Source: an uncultured Bacteroides sp.
Lineage (GTDB): Bacteria > Bacteroidota > Bacteroidia > Bacteroidales > Bacteroidaceae
Reading direction: 5' to 3'
Length of the DNA stretch: 13,894 nucleotides
Assembly (NCBI GenBank): GCA_900766195.1
Contig: CAAFUN010000130.1
Coordinates: 1-13,894 of the forward strand
The stretch's first letter is position 1; each line of letters opens with the position of its first letter. This document shows, piece after piece, positions 7,615-13,894 of this stretch. The position numbers were made by a program, and so were the translations under genes. The notes under the pieces are model-generated. The model saw nothing but the letters and a program-made list of their open reading frames with translations, was not told the origin of the DNA and searched no databases.

Positions 7615-9483
7615 TTGATTAGTTGTTTGCAAGTAGAGAATCTGACCAAGTCGTTTGGCGATTTGGTTCTGTTTGAGAATATGTCTTTTGGTATTTCCGA
7701 AGGGCAGCGCATCGGTTTGATTGCTAAAAACGGTACGGGTAAGAGTACGCTGTTGAATATCCTGTCGGGAAAAGAAGGGTATGACAGCGGTACTATTTCA
7801 TTCCGTCGGGATATCCGTGTGGGGTATCTGGAACAGAATCCTCAATATCCTGAAGAACTTACTGTCTTAGAGGCTTGTTTTCATCATGGCAATCAAGTGG
7901 TGGAACTGATAAAAGAGTATGAACGCTGCATGGAGATTGAGGGTAATCCCGGCTTGGCAGAGCTGTTGGTACGCATGGATCATGAGAAGGCATGGGAATA
8001 TGAACAGAAGGCCAAACAGATTCTTTCGCAGTTGAAGATACGTGACTTTGACCAAAAAATAAAACATCTTTCGGGTGGACAGTTGAAACGTGTGGCATTG
8101 GCCAATACGTTGATTACCGAACCGGATTTGCTGATATTGGATGAACCTACCAATCATCTGGACTTGGACATGACCGAATGGCTGGAGGAATACCTGAGGC
8201 GTACTAATCTTACGCTACTCATGGTGACGCATGACCGTTATTTCCTCGATCGGGTATGCTCGGAGATTATGGAGATTGACAATCGTCAGCTCTATCAGTA
8301 CAGTGGCAATTATAGCTATTATCTGGAAAAACGTCAGGAGCGGGTGGATGCGACAAATACGGAGATAACCCGTGCCAATAATCTGTATCGCACAGAGTTG
8401 GAATGGATGCGTCGTATGCCTCAGGCTCGCGGGCACAAAGCCCGTTATCGTGAAGAGGCTTTTTACGATTTGGAAAAAGTGGCCAAACAGCGCTTTGACA
8501 ATTCTAACGTAAAGCTGGAAGTGAAATCATCTTATATTGGTAATAAGATTTTTGAAGCCGATCATGTATACAAATCTTTTGGCGCACTGAAGATTCTGGA
8601 AGATTTCTCTTACATCTTTTCTCGTTATGAGAAGATGGGAATTGTGGGGAACAATGGAACAGGAAAGTCCACTTTCATCAAAATTCTATTGGGTGAGGTG
8701 CAGCCTGACAGTGGTACGATAGATATTGGCGAAACAGTTCGGTTTGGCTATTATTCGCAGGACGGATTACAATTTGATGACCAGATGAGGGTGATTGATG
8801 TGGTGCAAAGCATTGCTGAAGTTATAGAGCTGGGCAACGGTAAACGTCTGACAGCTTCACAGTTCTTGCAACACTTCCTGTTTACTCCCGAAACGCAACA
8901 TAGCTATGTATATAAGCTTAGTGGTGGCGAGAGACGCAGACTGTATCTGTGTACGATATTGATGGGGAATCCCAACTTTTTAGTGCTGGATGAGCCTACC
9001 AATGATTTGGACATTGTGACGCTGAATGTGTTGGAAGAGTATTTGCAAGGTTTCAAAGGGTGCGTTATTGTGGTGAGCCATGACCGCTATTTTATGGATA
9101 AAGTGGTTGATCACCTGTTGGTCTTTAACGGTGATGCAGATATTCGTGATTTCCCGGGCAACTACACACAGTACAGGGACTGGAAGGATCAGAGTCTGTT
9201 GGCACCCAAAGAGAAGGAAGCAAAGCCTCAGGAAGAAAAGACTGCCAGGGTGAGACTGAACGATAAGCGCAAGATGTCTTACAAAGAGAAAAGGGAGTTT
9301 GAGGAGTTGGAACGGGATATTGCCTCACTTGAAGAAGAGAAAAAAGCGATAGAGGATGAGCTGTGCAGCGGAACGCTTGCTGTGGACGAACTGACAGAAA
9401 AGTCCAAAAGACTACCGGTGCTGAATGATCTTATTGAGGAGAAAACCATGCGTTGGTTGGAACTCAGCGAAATAGAAAGCTAA
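7615..9483 (+). CDS. ABC-F family ATPase, Uup-like (two ABC domains plus C-terminal coiled coil)
   Basis: ABC-F proteins are soluble twin ATPases that act on the ribosome or, for Uup, also in branched-DNA metabolism; they have no membrane domain. With TTG 7615 as residue 1 the protein has 622 residues. Domain 1 has Walker A AKNGTGKST (37-45), signature LSGGQ (152-156) and Walker B LLILDEPTNH (172-181). Domain 2 has Walker A GNNGTGKST (345-353), signature LSGGE (435-439) and Walker B LVLDEPTND (456-464). A linker of about 80 residues joins them. Residues about 550-615 are charged and Glu/Lys-rich, the coiled-coil C-terminal domain seen in Uup. The first recognisable family residues are LQVENLTKSFGD. 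No in-frame ATG precedes them, and TTG 7615 follows an AAAATAAAAGAAA tract typical of Bacteroides start regions; TTG 7555 would add 20 unsupported residues. A role in translation fits the family better than antibiotic resistance, but the substrate is not readable. Confidence 0.93.
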   Translation: MISCLQVENLTKSFGDLVLFENMSFGISEGQRIGLIAKNGTGKSTLLNILSGKEGYDSGTISFRRDIRVGYLEQNPQYPEELTVLEACFHHGNQVVELIKEYERCMEIEGNPGLAELLVRMDHEKAWEYEQKAKQILSQLKIRDFDQKIKHLSGGQLKRVALANTLITEPDLLILDEPTNHLDLDMTEWLEEYLRRTNLTLLMVTHDRYFLDRVCSEIMEIDNRQLYQYSGNYSYYLEKRQERVDATNTEITRANNLYRTELEWMRRMPQARGHKARYREEAFYDLEKVAKQRFDNSNVKLEVKSSYIGNKIFEADHVYKSFGALKILEDFSYIFSRYEKMGIVGNNGTGKSTFIKILLGEVQPDSGTIDIGETVRFGYYSQDGLQFDDQMRVIDVVQSIAEVIELGNGKRLTASQFLQHFLFTPETQHSYVYKLSGGERRRLYLCTILMGNPNFLVLDEPTNDLDIVTLNVLEEYLQGFKGCVIVVSHDRYFMDKVVDHLLVFNGDADIRDFPGNYTQYRDWKDQSLLAPKEKEAKPQEEKTARVRLNDKRKMSYKEKREFEELERDIASLEEEKKAIEDELCSGTLAVDELTEKSKRLPVLNDLIEEKTMRWLELSEIES

Positions 9484-9500
9484 CAAAAAAGAATTTGAAG

Positions 9501-10355
9501 ATGACAGAACGGATGATAGCCAACCTGACCAATTATCATAGCCATTGCTTATATTGTGATGGACGTGCCAACATGGAAGATTTTGTTCGTTTTGCCATAA
9601 GCGACGGTTTTACTGCTTACGGATTTTCGTCACATGCTCCGCTTCCATTTGCTACGGCGTGGACTATGGAGTGGGATAACATGAATGACTATCTGTCTGA
9701 ATTCAACCGTTTGAAAGAAAAGTATTCCGATCGGATAGAATTGTATGTGGGCTTGGAAATAGACTATTTAAACGAAGAGAGTAATCCGTCCATACCCCGT
9801 TTTCGCGAGCTTCCTCTTGACTTCCGTATAGGCTCTGTTCATTTGCTCTACAACGATGCAGGTGAGGTGGTGGATGTAGATGTACCGGCCGACAAGTTCC
9901 GTCATATTGTGGACGAACAGTTTCATGGCGACCTTGACCGTGTGATCAAACTTTATTATGAACGCTCCCTGCGTATGGTGGAATTGGGAGGATTTGACAT
10001 TGTGGGACACGCCGATAAGATACACTACAATGCTTCATGTTATCGTCCTGGCTTGATGGATGAGAAATGGTACAATGACTTGGTCTTATCTTATTTTGAT
10101 GTTATCGTGCAAAAAGGATATATGATGGAAGTAAACATCAAAGCTTTTCTCGATTTAGGCATCTTTTATCCCAATGAGCGTTATTTCAGCTATTTATATC
10201 ATAAAGGAGTTAAGCTCATGGTCAATAGTGATGCCCACTATCCGGAGCGGATTAACAATGGTCGCTTACAGGCTTTGAATGCATTAAAACTTTCCGGTTA
10301 TACAAGTGTGATGGAACTTCATCAAGGAGTTTGGAAATCTGTCCCTATCGGATAA
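9501..10355 (+). CDS. PHP-family histidinol-phosphatase (HisJ/HisK type)
   Basis: The likely reaction is L-histidinol phosphate to L-histidinol plus phosphate, the penultimate stage of histidine synthesis, in the cytoplasm. The protein has 284 residues, usual for the family. Metal-binding PHP motifs are in order: NYHSH (11-15; His13, His15), SSHAP with His45, GLEIDY with Glu86, GSVH with His114, GHADK with His170, and NSDAH with Asp244 and His246. These would hold the multinuclear metal site. ATG 9501 is chosen because it lies 17 bases after the ABC-F stop and just before the first motif; GTG 9453 would overlap the ABC-F end. No other histidine gene is in the window, so a different phosphoester substrate cannot be excluded. 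It is probably read through from the ABC-F gene and ends at the hairpin at 10421. Confidence 0.88.
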   Translation: MTERMIANLTNYHSHCLYCDGRANMEDFVRFAISDGFTAYGFSSHAPLPFATAWTMEWDNMNDYLSEFNRLKEKYSDRIELYVGLEIDYLNEESNPSIPRFRELPLDFRIGSVHLLYNDAGEVVDVDVPADKFRHIVDEQFHGDLDRVIKLYYERSLRMVELGGFDIVGHADKIHYNASCYRPGLMDEKWYNDLVLSYFDVIVQKGYMMEVNIKAFLDLGIFYPNERYFSYLYHKGVKLMVNSDAHYPERINNGRLQALNALKLSGYTSVMELHQGVWKSVPIG

Positions 10356-10420
10356 TGATTAGTGTATAAGTTGGAAAGTCGTATAACACTGTAGAAGATA
10401 GATGCCCCGATTAACATAAA

Positions 10421-10450
10421 AAAAGGAGTGCCATTATTGACACTCCTTTT
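10421..10450. terminator. Bidirectional intrinsic terminator between convergent genes
   Basis: AAAAGGAGTG (10421-10430) and CACTCCTTTT (10441-10450) form a perfect 10-bp stem with a 10-base loop. On the + strand it runs into CTTTT after the phosphatase gene. On the - strand it runs into a seven-T tract after the thioredoxin gene. It therefore serves both transcripts. Confidence 0.88.
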
Positions 10451-10471
10451 CTTTTACTCAAATTGGAAAGT

Positions 10472-10765
10472 TTATGCTTTCTCAATAGCTTCTTTTAGAT
10501 CTTTTCCGCGAATAACTCCGGAATGACGCCACAACGCTTCACCATTTTTGAAGACGATGAAGGTAGGTACAGTCTGTATTTGATAAGATTCGGCCAATTC
10601 TTCATGTTGGTCAACGTCTATTTTCACAATACGCGCCTTATCTCCAATTTCTTCTTTTAATTCGTCCAATACCGGATGCATTGCTTTGCATGGACCACAC
10701 CACGTAGCGAAGAAATCTACTAAAACAGGCTTTTCTGATTGTATCAGCTCTTTAAATTTTTCCAT
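10472..10765 (-). CDS. trxA: Thioredoxin
   Basis: A small cytoplasmic dithiol reductase of 97 residues, slightly shorter than the usual 105-110 because the N-terminal strand and helix are short. The redox motif is WCGPC (22-26, Cys23 and Cys26) in the context DFFATWCGPC. The cis-proline loop is TVPTF with Pro67, and the late conserved Gly lies in VIRG. No signal peptide is present, so this is not a periplasmic TlpA-like protein. The start ATG is preceded by AAAAGGAAACATT, a good ribosome-binding region for this group. It lies 188 bases downstream of the S46 peptidase on the same strand, and that gap shows no strong hairpin, so read-through from the peptidase gene is possible. It ends at the bidirectional terminator. 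Confidence 0.96.
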   Translation of the reverse strand: MEKFKELIQSEKPVLVDFFATWCGPCKAMHPVLDELKEEIGDKARIVKIDVDQHEELAESYQIQTVPTFIVFKNGEALWRHSGVIRGKDLKEAIEKA

Positions 10766-10953
10766 AATGTTTCCTTTTTATCTTTATGTTATAAAATCTT
10801 AGACTGAATTCCGATCCTCCATATTCATGCAATACTCCAGTATTTTTCTGATAGTACTATCTCTTTAGAAGATAGATTATAGAAGCTCTTTATTGCAATT
10901 CAGAACTCAGTTATCTCTACTGGACTTATAAACAATAAATAAGTGCATTAAGT

Positions 10954-13119
10954 TCATGGCGCTATACTTAACTCCTTAATGATGTGGGAAGCACCGGCAT
11001 ATTTGTCTATAATAAACAAGATATAGCGGATGTCTACACATGCTGCCCGTTGGGAAGAAGGCCTGAATGCAATGTCTCCCGTAAGACCTTCATAGTTACG
11101 ATCAAAGCCCGTACCAATCAACTGTCCTTTGGCATTGAATACCGGGCTGCCGGAATTCCCTCCGGTATTGTCGGTATTTACTATGAAGCAAACCGGCATT
11201 TCACCGTCCGGCATGGCATAGCGTCCAAAGTCTTTGGCGAGATAAAGTTGTTTGAGCTTGTCAGGAACCACAAATTCCCAGTTATCAGGATCTTCTTTTT
11301 GCATTACTCCGCGTAGCGTGGTGTAATATTCATATTCCACTCCGTCGGCTGGGATGTAAGACAATACACGTCCGTAGGTAAGGCGTAGTGTGGAATTGGC
11401 ATCCGGATAAATAGGAATGCCTGCTTGCTGCTTCATGTCCATCATTCCTTTTACCCATACTTTGTGGGCAGCATCATAATTCTTATTGGCTTCAGCCATA
11501 GCTATTGCAGTCTGGAACAGTCCGTCTGTAATGGAATGTTTGAATAAAACCATCCAATCGAAGCCTAGTTTGTACAGACTTGGTTTGCTGATAAACTTAT
11601 CGAAATTGGCCTTACTACCGAATATTGAATATTTAAAGCAGGCATCAATAAATGCATCACTATCTCCTTTAAATCGCTTATCTATAATTCTGAAGATGCT
11701 AATGCGTTGATCATCCGGAATGTATTGCATATAAGTCTTCATCATCTTTTTAGCTACAACCTTTTCAACTTTAGGAAAAGGAACCGATTCAAAATAACTG
11801 TCGGCAGCTATCTTCAAACTGTCACAGGCAGCATTAATACGCGCTTTATCTTTAATTTTCAAAGCATTCATCAGTGCCGATACATTGGGTATCTTCATGA
11901 AGTCCATTCCGCCGACAAGCGCCTCTTGAATGGCTTGCTGATGATATAATGCAAAGCGACGTTGTTTCACTATTTTCTGAATTTCATCGAAAGCCTTCTG
12001 ATAAGAAGAATCTCCCAATTGCCGTCCTCTGGCAAGCAATTGTTCTTGCTCAGCCCGTTTGGTGTCAAGAACCTTGAGGCGGGTCAAACCTTCATTCATA
12101 CCGATAGCATTTTTCCAATAATTAGCCGATGAAGCATACTTGCTGGCATAATGTATGCGTACAGCAGGCTCTTTCTGCATTTCCTCCAACAGAACTTCTT
12201 GGCGTGCTCCACGCACATGATGGCGCATAAAGTTGGTGGTTTGCATGCGTTCTTCCACTTCGTCGGAAATCATATAACGCCAGTTTCGTCCGGGAAATCC
12301 CATGATGAAAGTAAAATCACCTTCACGATAGCCATTAAGACTGATGGTGAGATGTTCTTTCACTTTTAGAGGAACATTGGTTGCGGAATAAGCTGCCGGT
12401 TCTCCATTAGCATCAGCATAAACACGGAATAACGAGAAATCTCCAGTGTGACGTGGCCACATCCAGTTGTCCGTATCTGCACCAAATTTCCCGATGGAAG
12501 AGGGAGGAGCACCAACAAATCGAATATCACTATAAGTTGTTTTCACAAATAAGTAATATTTGTTTCCACCGTAAAAAGCTTTTAGCTCAAGAGACTGTCC
12601 GGGCTTATCACTTATTTTTTCAGCATCTGCAAAACGTTTGGCAACGATAGCCAGATATTTCGGAGATAGATAATTTACACCATTAGGATCAGGATCCTTT
12701 TTCAGCTGTTCATTAACATACGCTGTTACATCCAAGATGCGGTCTATGTATGTAATGGTCAGGTCTTTACATGGGAGCTCTTCATTTCTGCTCATCGCCC
12801 AATAGCCATTGGTCAGGTAATCATGCTCCACACTGCTTAATTGCTGGATAGAGCCGTATCCGCAATGATGGTTGGTTAAAATTAGACCGTCAGCTGAAAT
12901 CACTTCACCGGTGCAACCACCTCCGAAATGCACTACGGCATCTTTGAGAGAAACCCCGTTTGGATTGTATATTTGCTCAATAGGGATCATAAGTCCCATT
13001 TCAGTCATAGCCACTTCATTTTGCTTCTTCAAATCCGTAAGCATCCACATACCTTCGTCGGCATGTGCAGGGCACAATACGGCAAAGGCTAAAGCGGTTG
13101 AAAATAATATCTTCTTCAT
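10954..13119 (-). CDS. dpp11: Dipeptidyl-peptidase, family S46, DPP11-like (Asp/Glu-specific)
   Basis: A periplasmic serine exopeptidase that removes dipeptides from the N-terminus of oligopeptides; the DPP11 branch prefers Asp or Glu at the second position. The protein is 721 residues, full length for S46. Residues 1-20 are a signal peptide ending AHA, followed by DEGMW, the usual mature start. The catalytic triad is His85 (LTNHHCGY), Asp227 (WPRHTGDFSLFR) and Ser656 (TGGNSGSP). The residue 18 positions after the Ser is Arg674 (GFDRN), matching the Arg673 of Porphyromonas gingivalis DPP11, which follows Ser655 by the same distance and selects acidic side chains. A helical domain (about 280-570) sits between the two halves of the chymotrypsin fold, as in the family. 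A second S46 gene lies just upstream on the same strand but is separated by a strong terminator, so this gene should have its own promoter in 13120-13232; I could not identify one with confidence. Confidence 0.93.
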   Translation of the reverse strand: MKKILFSTALAFAVLCPAHADEGMWMLTDLKKQNEVAMTEMGLMIPIEQIYNPNGVSLKDAVVHFGGGCTGEVISADGLILTNHHCGYGSIQQLSSVEHDYLTNGYWAMSRNEELPCKDLTITYIDRILDVTAYVNEQLKKDPDPNGVNYLSPKYLAIVAKRFADAEKISDKPGQSLELKAFYGGNKYYLFVKTTYSDIRFVGAPPSSIGKFGADTDNWMWPRHTGDFSLFRVYADANGEPAAYSATNVPLKVKEHLTISLNGYREGDFTFIMGFPGRNWRYMISDEVEERMQTTNFMRHHVRGARQEVLLEEMQKEPAVRIHYASKYASSANYWKNAIGMNEGLTRLKVLDTKRAEQEQLLARGRQLGDSSYQKAFDEIQKIVKQRRFALYHQQAIQEALVGGMDFMKIPNVSALMNALKIKDKARINAACDSLKIAADSYFESVPFPKVEKVVAKKMMKTYMQYIPDDQRISIFRIIDKRFKGDSDAFIDACFKYSIFGSKANFDKFISKPSLYKLGFDWMVLFKHSITDGLFQTAIAMAEANKNYDAAHKVWVKGMMDMKQQAGIPIYPDANSTLRLTYGRVLSYIPADGVEYEYYTTLRGVMQKEDPDNWEFVVPDKLKQLYLAKDFGRYAMPDGEMPVCFIVNTDNTGGNSGSPVFNAKGQLIGTGFDRNYEGLTGDIAFRPSSQRAACVDIRYILFIIDKYAGASHIIKELSIAP

Positions 13120-13173
13120 TTAAAATAATTTGATTAACATTATTGATAGCATTTAGTGATATACGAAAGATTT

Positions 13174-13189
13174 AGCTATGTGTATAGCT
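13174..13189. promoter_or_regulatory. Short inverted repeat upstream of the DPP11-like gene
   Basis: AGCTAT and ATAGCT flank a four-base spacer GTGT, about 55-70 bases before the start codon of the peptidase. It could be an operator half-site pair or a small hairpin in the leader. It is short enough to arise by chance in AT-rich DNA. Confidence 0.25.
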
Positions 13190-13232
13190 GCACATTGAAG
13201 AATAAATCTTTATATACCCTAGTGAATAAAAA

Positions 13233-13281
13233 AAGTGATAAGTAAAAAGAATGCATGTAGCATTTCCATTACTTATCACTT
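13233..13281 (-). terminator. Intrinsic terminator after the DPP7-like gene
   Basis: Arms 13233-13245 and 13269-13281 pair perfectly over 13 bp. A second inner stem (AATGC 13250-13254 with GCATT 13260-13264) sits inside the loop. On the - strand the stem is followed by a seven-T tract. It begins 11 bases beyond the stop codon of the upstream peptidase and separates the two S46 genes transcriptionally. Confidence 0.85.
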
Positions 13282-13292
13282 AGTTATTCTTA

Positions 13293-13881
13293 TTACTTAA
13301 CGATGTTCATCTCGTTGATGAGGTGTGTGCAATCTCCCATCTTTTCGAGAATAAACAATACATAACGAATATCAAGATTGATACAACGTTGCAATTGGTT
13401 ATTGAAATTAATGTCACCACTCAATGATTCCCAGTTACCGTCAAAAGCACAGCCGATTAGCTGTCCTTCAGCATTCATGACAGGGCTTCCTGAGTTACCA
13501 CCTGTAATGTCATTATTGCTTAAGAAGCAAATAGGTAAACGTCCGTCAGGTAGAGCGTAACGTCCAAAGTCTTTTTTCTCGATTAATGCTTTCAGCTTGG
13601 CTGGTACAACAAACTCGCGATCTTCAGGATTTTCTTTCTCCAATATTCCATCTGAAGTGGTGTAATAGTCATATTGAACTCCATCATGCGGACTGTATGA
13701 TTTGATATTTCCATAAGTCAGACGGATAGTAAAGTTTGCATCGGGGTAGGATGGAACAGGTAGTTTCATTTCACCTAAACCACGGATATAGGCCTTATGT
13801 AACAAAGCTAAATCTTTACTTTCTTCATTAAGCTGTTTGGCCAGTTCCACTAACTTTTCGTTTTTTGATCTGGAATACTGA
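13293..13881 (-). CDS. dpp7: Dipeptidyl-peptidase, family S46, DPP7-like (hydrophobic-specific), C-terminal part only
   Basis: Only about the last 196 residues are present; the frame is still open where the genuine sequence ends, so the gene is cut by the contig edge rather than broken. The GTG at 13848-13850 is an internal Val codon, not a start. The nucleophile Ser lies in ITGGNSGSPV (codon 13491-13493). Eighteen positions later stands Gly in AFDGNW (codon 13437-13439), where DPP11 has Arg. Gly at this place marks DPP7-type enzymes, which accept hydrophobic residues at the second position. The C-terminus (LQRCINLDIRYVLFILEK then TCTHL-like end) is typical of S46. It is clearly related to the neighbouring DPP11-like protein across the shared stretch, with segments such as YPDAN, RLTYG, DFGRYA and GGNSGSPV in common. 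The triad His and Asp are outside the window. Confidence 0.9.
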
Positions 13882-13894
13882 AGATCGGAAGAGC
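13882..13894. other. Illumina adapter sequence at contig end (artefact)
   Basis: The final 13 bases are AGATCGGAAGAGC, identical to the common start of Illumina TruSeq adapters. They sit at the very end of the window and should be treated as untrimmed adapter, not genome. Residues translated from them should be removed from the peptidase fragment. Confidence 0.85.

Noticed and set aside
9453..9500. Earlier GTG start for the histidinol-phosphatase gene
   Set aside because: It lies inside the ABC-F gene, adds residues without family match, and ATG 9501 has correct spacing and position before the first PHP motif.
10831..10875. Small inverted repeats in the gap between the DPP11-like and thioredoxin genes (AATACT/AGTATT, CTATCT/AGATAG)
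   Set aside because: Stems are only 5-6 bp, AT-rich and without a clear T tract on the - strand; not a credible terminator.
10984..13123. Several + strand open frames opposite the S46 peptidase
   Set aside because: They are antisense shadows of a clearly coding - strand gene, with no family match or start signals.
1..13894. CRISPR array, tRNA/rRNA genes, insertion sequences or a novel defence system
   Set aside because: No spaced direct repeats, cloverleaf, transposase or defence-type domain was seen on either strand; remaining genes are recognisable families.

Overview
The window looks like a piece of a Bacteroides-type genome (order Bacteroidales). The evidence is a SusC/SusD outer-membrane pair with the LDEVVVTAMG TonB box and the SVLKGAAAAALYGSRAADG plug signature. 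There are also promoters of the Bacteroides form TTTG-N19-21-TAnnTTTG, A-rich weak ribosome-binding regions, family S46 dipeptidyl-peptidases, and an HU-like/amidase pair typical of Bacteroides accessory regions. The last 13 bases match the common Illumina adapter start (AGATCGGAAGAGC), so the right edge is probably the raw end of an assembled contig.

Left part, 1-1131: a reading frame already open at base 1 carries the middle of a non-canonical HU-like DNA-binding protein. It runs in frame into a phage-type N-acetylmuramoyl-L-alanine amidase. The HU part has lost its C-terminal half, and the amidase has Tyr where the first zinc-binding His is expected, so the cassette looks rearranged and possibly decaying. 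About 450 bases of extremely AT-rich non-coding DNA follow.

1132-6423: a SusC-like TonB-dependent transporter and a SusD-like lipoprotein on the + strand, closed by a long hairpin. The SusC frame is intact over 1064 codons except for one in-frame TAG at 2827-2829, so the transporter is either recently inactivated or affected by a base error. No glycan-degrading enzyme, sigma/anti-sigma pair or hybrid two-component regulator lies next to it.

6424-6738: a non-coding stretch with two Bacteroides-type promoters, a perfect 20-bp palindrome and a hairpin followed by six T. The first promoter plus hairpin could make a small RNA of about 120 nt. The second promoter drives the next gene.

6739-10355: three + strand housekeeping-like genes, namely a DUF3805/DUF3806 protein, an ABC-F ATPase of the Uup type and a PHP-family histidinol-phosphatase-like enzyme. 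They meet the - strand genes at a shared bidirectional terminator (10421-10450).

10472-13881, - strand: a minimal thioredoxin and two neighbouring S46 dipeptidyl-peptidases. The complete one has the Arg that marks DPP11 (Asp/Glu specificity) and the partial one has the Gly that marks DPP7 (hydrophobic specificity). Together they would release complementary sets of dipeptides in the periplasm. I found no CRISPR array, tRNA, rRNA or insertion sequence. Apart from the lesions and the small-RNA candidate, the window is ordinary Bacteroides chromosome.
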